From: a virus
IMG/VR virus record: IMGVR_UViG_3300009182_000170
Coordinates: 1 to 36,420 of that record
Strand: one strand, 5' to 3'
DNA length: 36,420 nt
The translations under genes and the position numbers were made by a program. Every line of letters starts with the position of its first letter. Positions within the stretch are counted from its first letter, which is position 1. This document shows, in pieces, positions 7,701-15,204 of this stretch. The notes under the pieces were generated by a model, which saw only the letters and a program-made list of their open reading frames with translations, made no database searches and had not been told where the DNA came from.

Positions 7701-8972
7701 GGCTCCAGAATCCTTTGCCTTCTGCATGGCATCCAAATGGCTACTACCCTCGTATGTTTTGCCATCTGGAGCGAGATATGCGGCGGCGGCTATTCTAGCC
7801 ATTGGTTCAGCTTCTTGTTTAGAAGCAGTCTCTAATGCAGACTTTTCCTCTATTGCCTTATCTGTCAGTTGAGTAGCCGCAACCTTGGCAGTCTCTGGCC
7901 CAACTTCCTTGGCAATCCTTCTGGCTCCCATTCCAGACAATGCCGCCCCAATAAGAGCAGATTCTCCCACGCTTTCTGGCGTGATGGGAGCAACTTCCTC
8001 CTCGCTTCCAGTGGCAGTCTGTATTCCCTTCTCAACTCCATAGCGGATAGGCTCAAACGCCGCACCACCAGCCGCACCACCAGCAACTCTCTTTAGTGCC
8101 TCCTTGCCTGTTAGTTTTGCAAGTTCTGCAACTGACTTAACGCCCATTGGCAACATCGTGGCAATGCCAGTAGTTTGTGCTAGTTCTGGCTGTGCTTGCT
8201 GTGCTTCTTCAATATCCTTATCAACGCCAATAGCACTCTCAATCAGCTTTGCGGCTTTCCCTCCAACATACGACCCACCAGCAAATGCCGCCATCTCAAG
8301 TCCAGCGGCAAGTGGAACTGCAAGTCCACCAGTTCCAGCAGTTAGGGCGGCGGCGGCAGGGGCCGCTAAAGCGGCGGCAATAGTTCCTCCTGCAAGCCCT
8401 GCTCCAGTTTCAGCAACAGCAGATCCAGCTACTTTAGCCGCCTCTGTTGGCCTCTCCTTCACTCCAGATACAAGCCTCTCAACATAGCCTTTGGGGGGTT
8501 GAACCCCTCCAGCCGTTACTTCCTCTTGGTTCCCCGGAGGGACTTGGCCTCGTAGCCCTTGCCCATCTTTGCTCCCTTCTTGGGTTCCTTGCCCTTCTGT
8601 TTTGGCATCTTCTTCACTTGTTATTTCACCTCCTTTTACTTGCCCACTGGTGTCGATGTTCCCGACACGCTCTTTGGGCCTCGTAAGCTCTGGCAATCGC
8701 ACTTCACCGGGCTGTAGCCCTGCTTCAGCGGCAGATCGCTTTTGTTCGTCGCTTTTGCGTTGTTCATCGTTGTCCAATTCGGCTTGTGACTGATCTTGGT
8801 TGGCATTGTATTCACCTCCTTGTGTTGTTAAATGTTCTGATATTTCATCCAAGGAATAATTGGCTTTTTCTGCTCCTTGAAAATCAAAATTTGGATATTC
8901 AGATGAAAGATATGATTTGATTTCATCTTCACTATATCCAGCCTTTCTTGCTGAATTTACATCAAAAGCCAT
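4749..8972 (-). CDS. Giant internal virion / DNA-ejection protein
   Basis: This 1407-aa protein is the largest in the window. The N-terminus carries two copies of a short motif, ARKAGYSEDEI (8-18) and AEKANYSLDEI (34-44), followed by a charged disordered linker to about residue 160. A long Ala/Gly-rich hydrophobic stretch spans about 181-238 and could insert in a membrane. The remainder is mainly helical and Lys/Glu-rich with further amphipathic segments. I see no lytic transglycosylase or peptidase active site. Size, helical nature and position downstream of two coiled-coil proteins resemble the gp14/15/16-type ejection proteins of T7-like phages, which form the channel for DNA entry. This is analogy in architecture, not recognised sequence homology. 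Confidence 0.65.
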   Translation of the reverse strand: MAFDVNSARKAGYSEDEIKSYLSSEYPNFDFQGAEKANYSLDEISEHLTTQGGEYNANQDQSQAELDNDEQRKSDEQKRSAAEAGLQPGEVRLPELTRPKERVGNIDTSGQVKGGEITSEEDAKTEGQGTQEGSKDGQGLRGQVPPGNQEEVTAGGVQPPKGYVERLVSGVKERPTEAAKVAGSAVAETGAGLAGGTIAAALAAPAAAALTAGTGGLAVPLAAGLEMAAFAGGSYVGGKAAKLIESAIGVDKDIEEAQQAQPELAQTTGIATMLPMGVKSVAELAKLTGKEALKRVAGGAAGGAAFEPIRYGVEKGIQTATGSEEEVAPITPESVGESALIGAALSGMGARRIAKEVGPETAKVAATQLTDKAIEEKSALETASKQEAEPMARIAAAAYLAPDGKTYEGSSHLDAMQKAKDSGAITQEEIDAKQTPESRNTEEFGYAVTLPDGTRTTTTREAGAEIARASGQAQEEPFTFGDKMHSNETKKDDFPETKAGEVPPTTEKPYEEVVPPPAGSGPTVMRGVSERIAGDKETSPELKYQIEADDLVKRKVLPDEDADSWVESVPSEHLETTFNKAMTSIGENENLSKLRVRLGSRFFNERLAAGDESGAGRIINLIAKTASDAASVLRSVQFLYKATPAGFQRLVQKMGEKAGVVIKDTTMQKVGDLSNDFLAKKKLHEDLANKAQNAGTKIEYRQTLKEMKKAGGEALKAQNKLFGYVDSIMPKSLTQDVYPTLIKGNLLTPISIATNIQANALRTVLDVPSMLTASGMDAARALLTGKRREFVYGPKEIAEYFKTLAAHAPKMVADIGKSIVRAPLDIGETANKAEIKQKLSPLSALKRLAQSKDDRLYEGSYSLKQRAADLAEGMFGLPANIMFDLLAAGDAPFRTAAKRMTASSIARQIGLKGLEYEKFLDLPEKGIREYAKKVGKDTSDVASIQRKLLSSYRSDVKKSVFEQDNVVAEKISNTLNSLDKVPVVNLLTRATIPYVKTPLNVISELMEYTIWPYALGRGLHSIKNGKVKEGQQLLAKSAIGAATSLGAAYLVKNGVLTPPADPRSKEKELGYATMPESSINLTGIERLLRGESGSPQEGDKIVRADKLGLLGGILVTSALRQKMKEQTTLMEGKQSLDSKLFNEATAVLPKTLAFALNQTFLKGTNDLLTSLTRGEGDQWMKGVFSSASSAVLPGTLSAISRATREYMPDAKDDSLYKSLENTIRDRFGFAGAMKDVPLKLDFWGRPIKQTPEGANPIFYNFLDMSKSRSIPNDPVSLEMLHLFHTTGNKEIIPPVPQKKFTLKNTTYGLTPDEYTSYAQKVGQERRRLMERLVSSPSYLRMSDERKAEAFQRNIILGKKIGTNKFLREVREAGGLKGQVMKLSPKELAQRMQEQRSEAKVEEELTSE

Positions 8973-8974
8973 AT

Positions 8975-9904
8975 CTATTTCCTAAATGATGAAAGCGGTG
9001 GCCTTTTATTTACATTGCTTTGTTCTTCGCCGGGGTATGGGAATGTTATTGCGGCCTCCTCTGCACTAGCATTTTGTTGAACTTGATATGACCTTCTAGC
9101 CGCATCAATCTTTTGCTTTGTATTTTCAAACGAAACCATTGGTTCACCTTCAGCAGTTGTGGTGATGGAAGAAGGCTCCATGCTTGCACCAAGTTGTTTT
9201 GCGGCGGCTTGCTGATCGGCAATAGCCTGTTGCCTCCTTTGTTCTTGGATTGCATTGAAATGAGGAACACCAATTTCAGCCAACTTAATCATATCTGGCC
9301 TTCCATTCTCATCCAATGCCTCAACAGGGAACGCATCGTATCCATACCTTTTTGCACTGGTAACTGCCCCTTTTGCATAGTTCTCATGCTCTAGCTTTTT
9401 TTGCTCCATCACTTTTTGAGCAATTCCGCTAATGTTCTGATTGGGATGATAAAGCAATTTGTGATTTGCGTCCTCTAGTGCCTTGTATCCATCTTGGTAT
9501 CCACGAAGGTCTTGAGTGTCTAGCTTTGAAAGAGCAGATGTGAAATCAATTAATTGACTTTGTGCATTAACTTCGTCTTGATCAGTTTCAAGTTTGTGAG
9601 CCGCCATTTGTGTGTCCACAAGTTTTCTCTTCATTGCAAGAAGTGCCGCATTCTTCTGGTTTTCAACCATAAGACGAGCTTGCTTCCTAGCTTCAGTCTC
9701 TGAAAGACCAGCCGATCTTGCCTCATAAAAGCTATCATTATATAGCTTTTCTTGTGATGCCCTGTTCTTTTGCTCTGCCACTACATCTGGATAAACAAAT
9801 GGCTTTTCTTGCGGGACTTCAGCCTGTTGTGGCTGTTGCCCGGATTCAGCAAGAGCGGCCTTCTTCCGCTCATAATATGATGTGAATGGGGATAATTGAG
9901 CCAT
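8975..9904 (-). CDS. Coiled-coil internal virion protein
   Basis: This 309-aa protein is rich in Gln, Ala, Lys and Glu, with long helical/coiled-coil stretches from about residue 40 to 190 (EARSAGLSETEARKQARLM, LLAMKRKLVDTQMAAHK) and a Gln/Ala-rich segment (QQRRQQAIADQQAAAKQ). The C-terminus is a short disordered tail ending PPLSSFRK. It lacks signal peptide and membrane segments. It lies between the 432-aa and 1407-aa genes with only one or two bases between frames, so the three are made together. I recognise no named family; internal (ejection) virion protein is the contextual inference. Confidence 0.6.
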   Translation of the reverse strand: MAQLSPFTSYYERKKAALAESGQQPQQAEVPQEKPFVYPDVVAEQKNRASQEKLYNDSFYEARSAGLSETEARKQARLMVENQKNAALLAMKRKLVDTQMAAHKLETDQDEVNAQSQLIDFTSALSKLDTQDLRGYQDGYKALEDANHKLLYHPNQNISGIAQKVMEQKKLEHENYAKGAVTSAKRYGYDAFPVEALDENGRPDMIKLAEIGVPHFNAIQEQRRQQAIADQQAAAKQLGASMEPSSITTTAEGEPMVSFENTKQKIDAARRSYQVQQNASAEEAAITFPYPGEEQSNVNKRPPLSSFRK

Positions 9905-9905
9905 A

Positions 9906-11204
9906 TTAAAGGTAAGAAGAATTGCTCATTGTTCCATATTGCCCACCCATAGCCAATCTTTTTCTACGCTCGTATTCGTCCTGCCTTGATTTCAATGCGT
10001 CCATTTTTTGAATCTCAATCTGTGCTGGATCAGATATAGCCTGTTGAGCATTTTGTGTTTGAACACCAGAAATAGCACCAACCTTACCAGCATCACGCTC
10101 CCTCGCATATTTATTGTATGCCAAAAGCTCATCTACATTCATGTCTTGAATACGCTTTCCTTTTTTCATTAAATCACTTTCAGAACTAATGCTAGGTTCA
10201 GTCATTCCACCAAATTTAGGTGCTGGAGCAATGTAACTCTTAAACCCACTTTTTTCCCAAGGATGAAGTGCTTCTGGTTCTTGGGAATATTTTTTAAATT
10301 CACCAGTATATGGCTGTTGAGCAACATAGGGAGTGTAACCAGCTTGTGATTTCTTTATATCAGCAATCCTGCTTTCAATTGATCCAACCATTGGAGAAAT
10401 TGAAGCAACATCCTTTTTTTGCTCTAATGCTTTTGATCCAAGGTCAGAAACGCTTTTTGTAATAGCACTAACCTCTGGTTGCATTTTTTTTATCTCTCCA
10501 AGCTCTCTAACTGATGCAACTTTGCCTTGTCTAGCGGCTTCTTTTGCTTTTGTTAAAAGCAAACCCTCTTCTATGTTTCCAGCAATTCCTTTTGGATCTG
10601 AAATATCAAGTTGATATTTAACGCTTTCTGGAACTGAATTAAAACCATGAAACTCTGGATAATTCTTATTTACCCAATCAATCATCACGGCATCATGCTT
10701 TTCTGGGTTATTTGGATGTTGTGCTTGTGCTTCAACAAGACCCTCTCTAAATGCGTCAGTTATTTTTTCTTTAGGCAATGCTGATTTTGCAGAAAATCTC
10801 TCAAGCGTTCCAACTCCATCTTTTACTTTAATTTTTGGATATACATAAGGAGTCCTATCAGACATCATTCGCTGATTGGCAATCTCTATAACTTTTTTTG
10901 TAAATGCCTTGTTATATTCACCCTCGTCTTTAATTCCAAGTTTGTTAATTGAATCAACTGCATCTTGCAATATTTCAGTTGTCGTTGGATCAAGAGGCCT
11001 TCCTTCAACAAAAGCTGGCATATCAATCATTGACTGAAATCTATTCAGCCTTTCAGATTGACCCTTCTCAATATTTTTTAATCCTTCTCTTGAGGATTTA
11101 TTGTATTCTGCAAGCCTATCTTGTTCTTTTGCTTTTGCCTTCGACTCTTCCAACTGCTGTTTAGTTGAAATGTTTTCGTAAAATTGTTGATATGGTGATG
11201 GCAT
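9906..11204 (-). CDS. Helical internal virion protein
   Basis: This 432-aa protein is strongly helical and highly charged at its N-terminus (KQQLEESKAKAKEQDRLAEY), followed by Lys/Glu/Gln-rich repeats, a Pro/Tyr-rich middle (YTPYVAQQPYTGEFKKYSQ) and a Ser/Asn-rich tail ending GTMSNSSYL. No enzymatic motif or membrane segment is seen. It is the first of three consecutive large helical proteins between the connector-like gene and the tail proteins, the usual place for ejection proteins in podoviruses. The minus-strand frame is A-rich, with many AAA/GAA codons. Confidence 0.6.
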   Translation of the reverse strand: MPSPYQQFYENISTKQQLEESKAKAKEQDRLAEYNKSSREGLKNIEKGQSERLNRFQSMIDMPAFVEGRPLDPTTTEILQDAVDSINKLGIKDEGEYNKAFTKKVIEIANQRMMSDRTPYVYPKIKVKDGVGTLERFSAKSALPKEKITDAFREGLVEAQAQHPNNPEKHDAVMIDWVNKNYPEFHGFNSVPESVKYQLDISDPKGIAGNIEEGLLLTKAKEAARQGKVASVRELGEIKKMQPEVSAITKSVSDLGSKALEQKKDVASISPMVGSIESRIADIKKSQAGYTPYVAQQPYTGEFKKYSQEPEALHPWEKSGFKSYIAPAPKFGGMTEPSISSESDLMKKGKRIQDMNVDELLAYNKYARERDAGKVGAISGVQTQNAQQAISDPAQIEIQKMDALKSRQDEYERRKRLAMGGQYGTMSNSSYL

Positions 11205-11213
11205 ATAATTTAA

Positions 11214-12014
11214 TTAATATCTGCGTGTTGGGTTTGCAATATTTAAACCAAGTCTAGACCTCAAATCATCATAAGTTGATGATCCCAGTCCAGCAAGCGT
11301 TCCAGATTTTGCCCTTTGCTCCTCTTCTTGCCAATTTAATCTGCGCTCAAATCGTTTTCCGCTTTGATCAACTTCATTATACCCAGCAACATTTGCAGTC
11401 GATGAAGATTGACCAAGTTGACCAGTTGTTTTGCTTTCTCCCATTGGCATAAGATCCCTTGGCTTTCCAGATATAAAATCAGCAGTTGATTTTTCTGAAA
11501 GTAATTTTTGCCCTCTGGCAGTTTGAGAAAACTGCTGATGATACGCCATATATTCAGCTAAATGACGATTGATATAATCTTTATCTTTAGCAGAAGCACC
11601 CTCTGGATTTTGAAATGTTCTTTCATATATTTGGGCAATTTCAGTTCCTGCCAATGGCCCCATTTTTTCAGATTTAGCAAGCACAGAAGTTGCTTTTAAT
11701 ATTTCACCTTGCTCTGGCGTAAGTTTATCAAATTGTTGCATGGTTAATCCCTGCCCTTTTGCAAGTGATGAAACTTCATCATAAGCGGCTTTTAACCCAG
11801 CAGAACTAGCCTTACTCCTCTGTGCAGTGTTTTGGGCATCTGGTCTTCCAATAACTTCCTCCGAAGAAAAGAATGGGGCTGGCTGAACTCCTTCAAACCC
11901 CATTCCAGTCATTTGTTTTTTCCTTGGCTTTTTATATGCACCAATGAATGGGCTTTGATTGGAGCCTGGGGTGTTTTGGAATCTAAATCCCTGTGGAGCG
12001 TCAAATGTGAACAT
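11214..12014 (-). CDS. Virion-associated protein of unknown function
   Basis: This 266-aa protein starts MFTFDAPQGFRFQNTPGSN and is separated from the 239-aa connector-like gene by one base. The first 60 residues are Pro/Gln/Gly-rich and probably disordered; the middle (about 65-160) is helical, with SLAKGQGLTMQQFDKLTPEQ and a short EIAQIYERTF segment; the end is Ser/Gly/Arg-rich (LGLNIANPTRRY). No domain is recognised. Its place in the virion operon and the absence of catalytic motifs suggest a minor structural or assembly protein. Confidence 0.55.
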   Translation of the reverse strand: MFTFDAPQGFRFQNTPGSNQSPFIGAYKKPRKKQMTGMGFEGVQPAPFFSSEEVIGRPDAQNTAQRSKASSAGLKAAYDEVSSLAKGQGLTMQQFDKLTPEQGEILKATSVLAKSEKMGPLAGTEIAQIYERTFQNPEGASAKDKDYINRHLAEYMAYHQQFSQTARGQKLLSEKSTADFISGKPRDLMPMGESKTTGQLGQSSSTANVAGYNEVDQSGKRFERRLNWQEEEQRAKSGTLAGLGSSTYDDLRSRLGLNIANPTRRY

Positions 12015-12015
12015 A

Positions 12016-12735
12016 TCAGATTAGATTTTGAATCAATGAAGGCGAGAATGCCTTGGTCTGAATGTCCACTTGATCAGCACTTCCCTCCTCAAACGCAGTA
12101 GTCTCCTCATTCAAGCACTGATAAGCCAACTGCCAATAAACTTGTGCCCTCTCCAATTCATTCACATTCTCGTAGTTATAGGCTTGGATTCCATAGCGAT
12201 AAGCATTCCGATTAGAAGGCAACAGAAGATCATTGTTGCCAGAAAGAACCACATACCCCCTTCTAACAATACAATACATCGTGCGTGTCTCTGGAACTCT
12301 TCCAATAATCCTATACCTCTGTGTATCGGCGGTAGAACCAGATGGTAATGCAGATGCTGGGGTTTGTCCCTGTCGGATAATTTGTGTGTCCCCGGCATAG
12401 TTTGGTGGAAGAAAGCCCAATCCAGCATCATTAAATGGATACCAATCCCCCATGATCTCAACAATCTCTCCCTGTGGCTGATTTTGAGTGTAATCAACGG
12501 CAATCGCTTTTAATACGCTCTCAACACCGGGAACTGTATCAAAGTAATAATTGCCATCAGAATCCTGCCCAACAGAGAAACTCTTGATAAACCGATTGCC
12601 CTTCCATTGCCCAGAAGAAATAAACCTCTCATTCACAAAGTTTATTGCAGTAGCCACAGTAGGGTCACTAGAACCCTGCGATGTGAAATAAGGGGCTAAA
12701 AGAGTTTTAGCCTGTGCAAATGTTAGGGAAGGCAT
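12016..12735 (-). CDS. Head-to-tail connector / tail-tubular-A-like protein
   Basis: This 239-aa protein begins MPSLTFAQAKTLLAPYFTSQ with helices, then a beta-rich middle (YRIIGRVPETRTMYCIVRRG), and ends with a helical segment (NELERAQVYWQLAYQCLNEE) and an acidic tail. Helical termini around a beta domain, a length of 200-250 aa, and position as the first virion gene before the internal proteins match the tail tubular A / head-completion adaptors of podoviruses, as I know that family. I cannot show a specific signature. The leader carries no Shine-Dalgarno sequence, but a 9-bp inverted repeat lies 25-50 bases upstream. Confidence 0.55.
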   Translation of the reverse strand: MPSLTFAQAKTLLAPYFTSQGSSDPTVATAINFVNERFISSGQWKGNRFIKSFSVGQDSDGNYYFDTVPGVESVLKAIAVDYTQNQPQGEIVEIMGDWYPFNDAGLGFLPPNYAGDTQIIRQGQTPASALPSGSTADTQRYRIIGRVPETRTMYCIVRRGYVVLSGNNDLLLPSNRNAYRYGIQAYNYENVNELERAQVYWQLAYQCLNEETTAFEEGSADQVDIQTKAFSPSLIQNLI

Positions 12736-12760
12736 GATCGTTGTTATTGCTACTCACACC

Positions 12761-12786
12761 TAACTAACCAGTCAAGGGGTTAGTTA
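12761..12786. repeat. 9-bp perfect inverted repeat between two genes
   Basis: TAACTAACC (12761-12769) and GGTTAGTTA (12778-12786) form a perfect 9-bp stem with an 8-nt loop. It overlaps the stop codon of the 81-aa gene and lies in the leader of the connector-like gene. There is no U-tract after it on either strand, so it is a poor intrinsic terminator; an RNA processing or stability hairpin, or a protein-binding site, would fit better. Confidence 0.45.
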
Positions 12787-13025
12787 TCCTCGTCATCCTC
12801 AAATTCAATCTCAATCGTTGGCTCAAACTCACCATCTAAATAAGCCTCAACCATCCCTTTAATGGCAAACTGATTGCCAATAGCCGCATGAAAATACTCC
12901 GTCCCACCATTCACCTCCCTAGAAACCATGATAATGCCATGATCAAAATGCTCTCCAGCTATCGCCCTCAACTGCCCCATCACAAATTTAGCCTCGTCGT
13001 CTTCTTGGTGGGTAGTTACAGACAT
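12780..13025 (-). CDS. Small acidic phage protein
   Basis: This 81-aa protein begins MSVTTHQEDDEAKFVMGQLR. It contains HFDHGIIMVSREVNGGTEYFHAAIG, which resembles a small phage family with the pattern '[EH]HFD...I.VS....GGT....G.GN.[FY]A..G' that I have seen near virion or lysis genes; its function is not known. The C-terminus is very acidic (EIEFEDDEDN). It lies between the glycosyltransferase-like gene and the connector-like gene on the same strand, 24 bp after the former. Confidence 0.65.
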   Translation of the reverse strand: MSVTTHQEDDEAKFVMGQLRAIAGEHFDHGIIMVSREVNGGTEYFHAAIGNQFAIKGMVEAYLDGEFEPTIEIEFEDDEDN

Positions 13026-13049
13026 ACCATCCTATTAAAACCACCATCC

Positions 13050-13733
13050 CTACTTTGCAAGCATCTTCTCTATCTCTGCCCTATGCTCCCCTATCCCTCC
13101 CCAACTCCAATACTGCTTGCAATACACAGGCAAATCACTCGGATGCAACCAAGCAAACTCCTTCCTATGGAACTTGTATGCCCACTGACCCAAAGTATTG
13201 AACTCACTGAACTCATGCGTTGGTTGTTTATCCAACCATTCCCACAGCTTGCAACCATGCTTCTCCTCCATCCAAATCCTAAAAGCCTTGTAAATCCACC
13301 GAGGGTAGAGAATCGGCAAACGCCTCATATACTCGCCATCACACCTCCACCCCAACGATCTAGCGGAAATCTCAAACCAAGGGCTTTCCACGCCCTCCTC
13401 ACGCAAAATAACAGGCCTCCCATCCAAAAAGAAATCCTCTGGCCTAGTCTCCTTGTAAAAAATGCAATCACTATCCACATGAAGCACATAATCCCCCCTG
13501 CAAAACTCGTCGGCATGGAGCTTGGTCACTTGCTGATCCATGTAGCCAGTCAACTTCTGCTCCACCAAATGCACAGTCTCACTCCCCACAGAAGGCATTT
13601 CTCCAATATCCGTGGCAGGAATCGCCACATGGACTCCACCAAATCCCTCACAATACTTCTCAACAGACTTCAAGCTATTCTTCAACCACTCAAAGTCATT
13701 GGCATAACTTCTGTAAAATATATCGACTTGCAT
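13050..13733 (-). CDS. Glycosyltransferase-like protein (DUF6492-type)
   Basis: This protein has 227 aa from the ATG at 13733. The core starts directly with MQVDIFYRSY, a Rossmann-like first strand. Longer versions from ATG 13745 or GTG 13751 are possible but add only a few non-conserved residues. The motif HVDSDCIF (85-92) is a textbook DxD-type metal/nucleotide-sugar site after a hydrophobic strand (YVLHV), and WGGIGEHR lies near the end. Length and layout fit GT-A glycosyltransferases annotated as DUF6492 in phages and capsule loci. It lies back-to-back with the plus-strand QGSCR gene, less than 80 bp away, suggesting a shared glycan role; donor and acceptor are unknown. Confidence 0.7.
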   Translation of the reverse strand: MQVDIFYRSYANDFEWLKNSLKSVEKYCEGFGGVHVAIPATDIGEMPSVGSETVHLVEQKLTGYMDQQVTKLHADEFCRGDYVLHVDSDCIFYKETRPEDFFLDGRPVILREEGVESPWFEISARSLGWRCDGEYMRRLPILYPRWIYKAFRIWMEEKHGCKLWEWLDKQPTHEFSEFNTLGQWAYKFHRKEFAWLHPSDLPVYCKQYWSWGGIGEHRAEIEKMLAK

Positions 13734-13810
13734 GGCGTGGAACATATCCACCCAAAAAGAAGAAGTAAAGAGTGTTTACCAATCACTCAATCCATGATAA
13801 CAATCACGCA

Positions 13811-14617
13811 ATGATCTCCACTCACGACATAAAGATGCAAAAACACTGCGGCTATCGCATAGGCCCACAAAACGGCATCCCGGTTCTCATCCAAGGCTCA
13901 TGCCGAGCAGTCCCATACCTAAACTACTTTAGTCTCCTAGAATCAAACCCATATTGTGTCTATTTTATAGACCCATTTAACTTCCATTGGGATGATAATG
14001 AAAAGCTCGTCAACCTAGACGAATCCCTGTCCCTCCAAGAAAACAACCAATCCATCCTCTCTCTCCTTCCAACAATCAAAATATTCATCCACGAACACTA
14101 CCAATCATTCGGAATGTTCAACACCTCCCTGTCTTCAGACAAGCACATCTACCAATTCGGCCTATCCCCAGAACTCAACATATCCATCCCAAATTTCAAC
14201 GACCACTTCATCCTCGTTAAAGACTTCCTCTGCCACGATTGGTTCAAGAAAGAACTAGAAGAACCATCCCTCTCCCCGGCTTGCCTAGCAAGAATCTACA
14301 CAGAAGGTGATGAGGCTAAAGCCAAATTCATGGCATCATCCCTCCTCTCCTCATTCCCAGAAATCTCCACCCACTTCCACGACAACTTCCTATCCACACG
14401 CCTCTTCTGCTCCCATAACCACATCTCCAAAAACTACAGCCTCTTCATCTGGGAACTCCTAGCAGAAAAATTCCTGTCCATCCCAAAAGAAAAAGCCATC
14501 ACAAATCAAATCCAATCCCTGTCCATCTACGAAAATAGTCAAACCCCACTCACAAATTACGATCTTCTCCTCCGATCCTACAACTGGAACGAACCAGTAG
14601 TTGATCTCACCACTTGA
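13811..14617 (+). CDS. QGSCR-motif protein, possible WcbI-like glycan-modifying enzyme
   Basis: This protein has 268 aa from ATG 13811; GTG 13772 and ATG 13835 are in-frame alternatives. I chose 13811 because its leader (AATCACGCAATG) fits the A/C-rich start context used elsewhere. The key motif near the N-terminus is VLIQGSCRAVPYLNYF, followed by CVYFIDPFNFHW, IKIFIHEHYQSFGMFN and IYQFG. The 'h-h-x-G-[SN]-C-[RQ]' start after a strand resembles WcbI/SGNH-like polysaccharide biosynthesis proteins; that is my inference from motif shape. Similar QGSCR proteins occur beside glycosyltransferases in phages. The gene is extremely C-rich and G-poor on its coding strand. Confidence 0.65.
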   Translation: MISTHDIKMQKHCGYRIGPQNGIPVLIQGSCRAVPYLNYFSLLESNPYCVYFIDPFNFHWDDNEKLVNLDESLSLQENNQSILSLLPTIKIFIHEHYQSFGMFNTSLSSDKHIYQFGLSPELNISIPNFNDHFILVKDFLCHDWFKKELEEPSLSPACLARIYTEGDEAKAKFMASSLLSSFPEISTHFHDNFLSTRLFCSHNHISKNYSLFIWELLAEKFLSIPKEKAITNQIQSLSIYENSQTPLTNYDLLLRSYNWNEPVVDLTT

Positions 14618-14973
14618 CACGCCATTCTGCATATCCTAGATTCCCCCAATCCAGCAACAAGATTGTTGGATGGTGTAGCCACACGGACGCTATAGGCGTG
14701 AAGGGTAATTCTCCTCCTCTGGTGAAGGTATCATGGGGATGTTCTGAAGCAACACCCGACTCCCCATTAAACTAGATGAGCTGTATCTCGTGGTTCCGTC
14801 CCTTGCCAGCCGCTTGCTTGTTTCAATCCACCCAGAGATAAGGCTACAAAGGACATTGATAAGCCGAGGAAACAAACAATCCCAACCCTACCATAAGAAA
14901 GTAGGCTCTGGGGAGACTTATGCCTTCATCCAAATTGCACACCGCTAGGTGATAAAAACAACCAATACTTCCA
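14618..14973 (+). ncRNA. Candidate structured noncoding RNA of unknown class
   Basis: About 350 bases follow a stop codon without a convincing gene, but with dense pairing potential. CACGCC (14618-14623) pairs with GGCGTG (14695-14700). Inside it are a 9-bp hairpin (14649-14657 with 14663-14671) and TAGC/GCTA (14676-14679 with 14689-14692), giving a three-way junction. Next, ATGGGGATGTT (14733-14743) pairs with AACA (14751-14754) and TCCCCAT (14761-14767), followed by CCTAC/GTAGG (14887-14891/14901-14905) and a CACC/GGTG hairpin (14940-14951). G and C are balanced here although both flanking genes are strongly C-skewed, as expected of base-paired RNA. I could not match it to tRNA, tmRNA, RNase P, 6S, group I intron or a known riboswitch. 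Strand is assumed plus because the adjacent genes are. Confidence 0.4.
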
Positions 14974-15204
14974 ATGCAACACCAATCAGACTCCAAATAC
15001 CTAAACCACCAAAAACGACTCTACAAAGAAGCAACCCAACTCGCCTCGCAAGGAGCCGAGTTCTCCGACATCGTTGGCCTCCTCTCACCAGAATACGCCC
15101 TACACCTCAAAATATTCGTCCAACAACTCCCAGATGAGCTTGCGAATCTGACGATCTATGGCAGAGCAGTGAAACAACAGATCGTTAAGGCAAAGAAGAA
15201 GTGA
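14974..15204 (+). CDS. Small basic helical protein of unknown function
   Basis: This 76-aa protein begins MQHQSDSKYLNHQKRLYKEA. It is mostly helical, with a basic tail (VKQQIVKAKKK), no cysteine and no membrane segment. The leader is A/C-rich (AACCAATACTTCCAATG) without Shine-Dalgarno. It follows the structured noncoding stretch and is the last plus-strand gene before the convergent small-terminase-like gene. Composition (C-rich, G-poor) matches the QGSCR gene. I do not recognise a family; a small nucleic-acid-binding or regulatory protein is possible. Confidence 0.5.
   Translation: MQHQSDSKYLNHQKRLYKEATQLASQGAEFSDIVGLLSPEYALHLKIFVQQLPDELANLTIYGRAVKQQIVKAKKK

Noticed and set aside
7102-7872. 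256-codon plus-strand open frame antisense to the 1407-aa gene
   Set aside because: Ser/Val/Pro-rich translation without domain or start signals, lying entirely over a well-supported gene.
12888-13814. 308-codon plus-strand open frame antisense to the glycosyltransferase gene
   Set aside because: It is stop-free because the plus strand is C-rich and G-poor there. Its translation is Leu/Pro/His/Ile-rich without motifs, and the minus-strand frame has a clear DxD enzyme signature.
14690-14875. 61-codon minus-strand open frame in the noncoding stretch
   Set aside because: Low-complexity Ser/Arg-rich translation with no leader resembling other starts, and it runs through the strongest predicted stems.
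14618-14973. Group I intron or RNase P RNA
   Set aside because: The conserved core sequences of these RNAs are not found on either strand.
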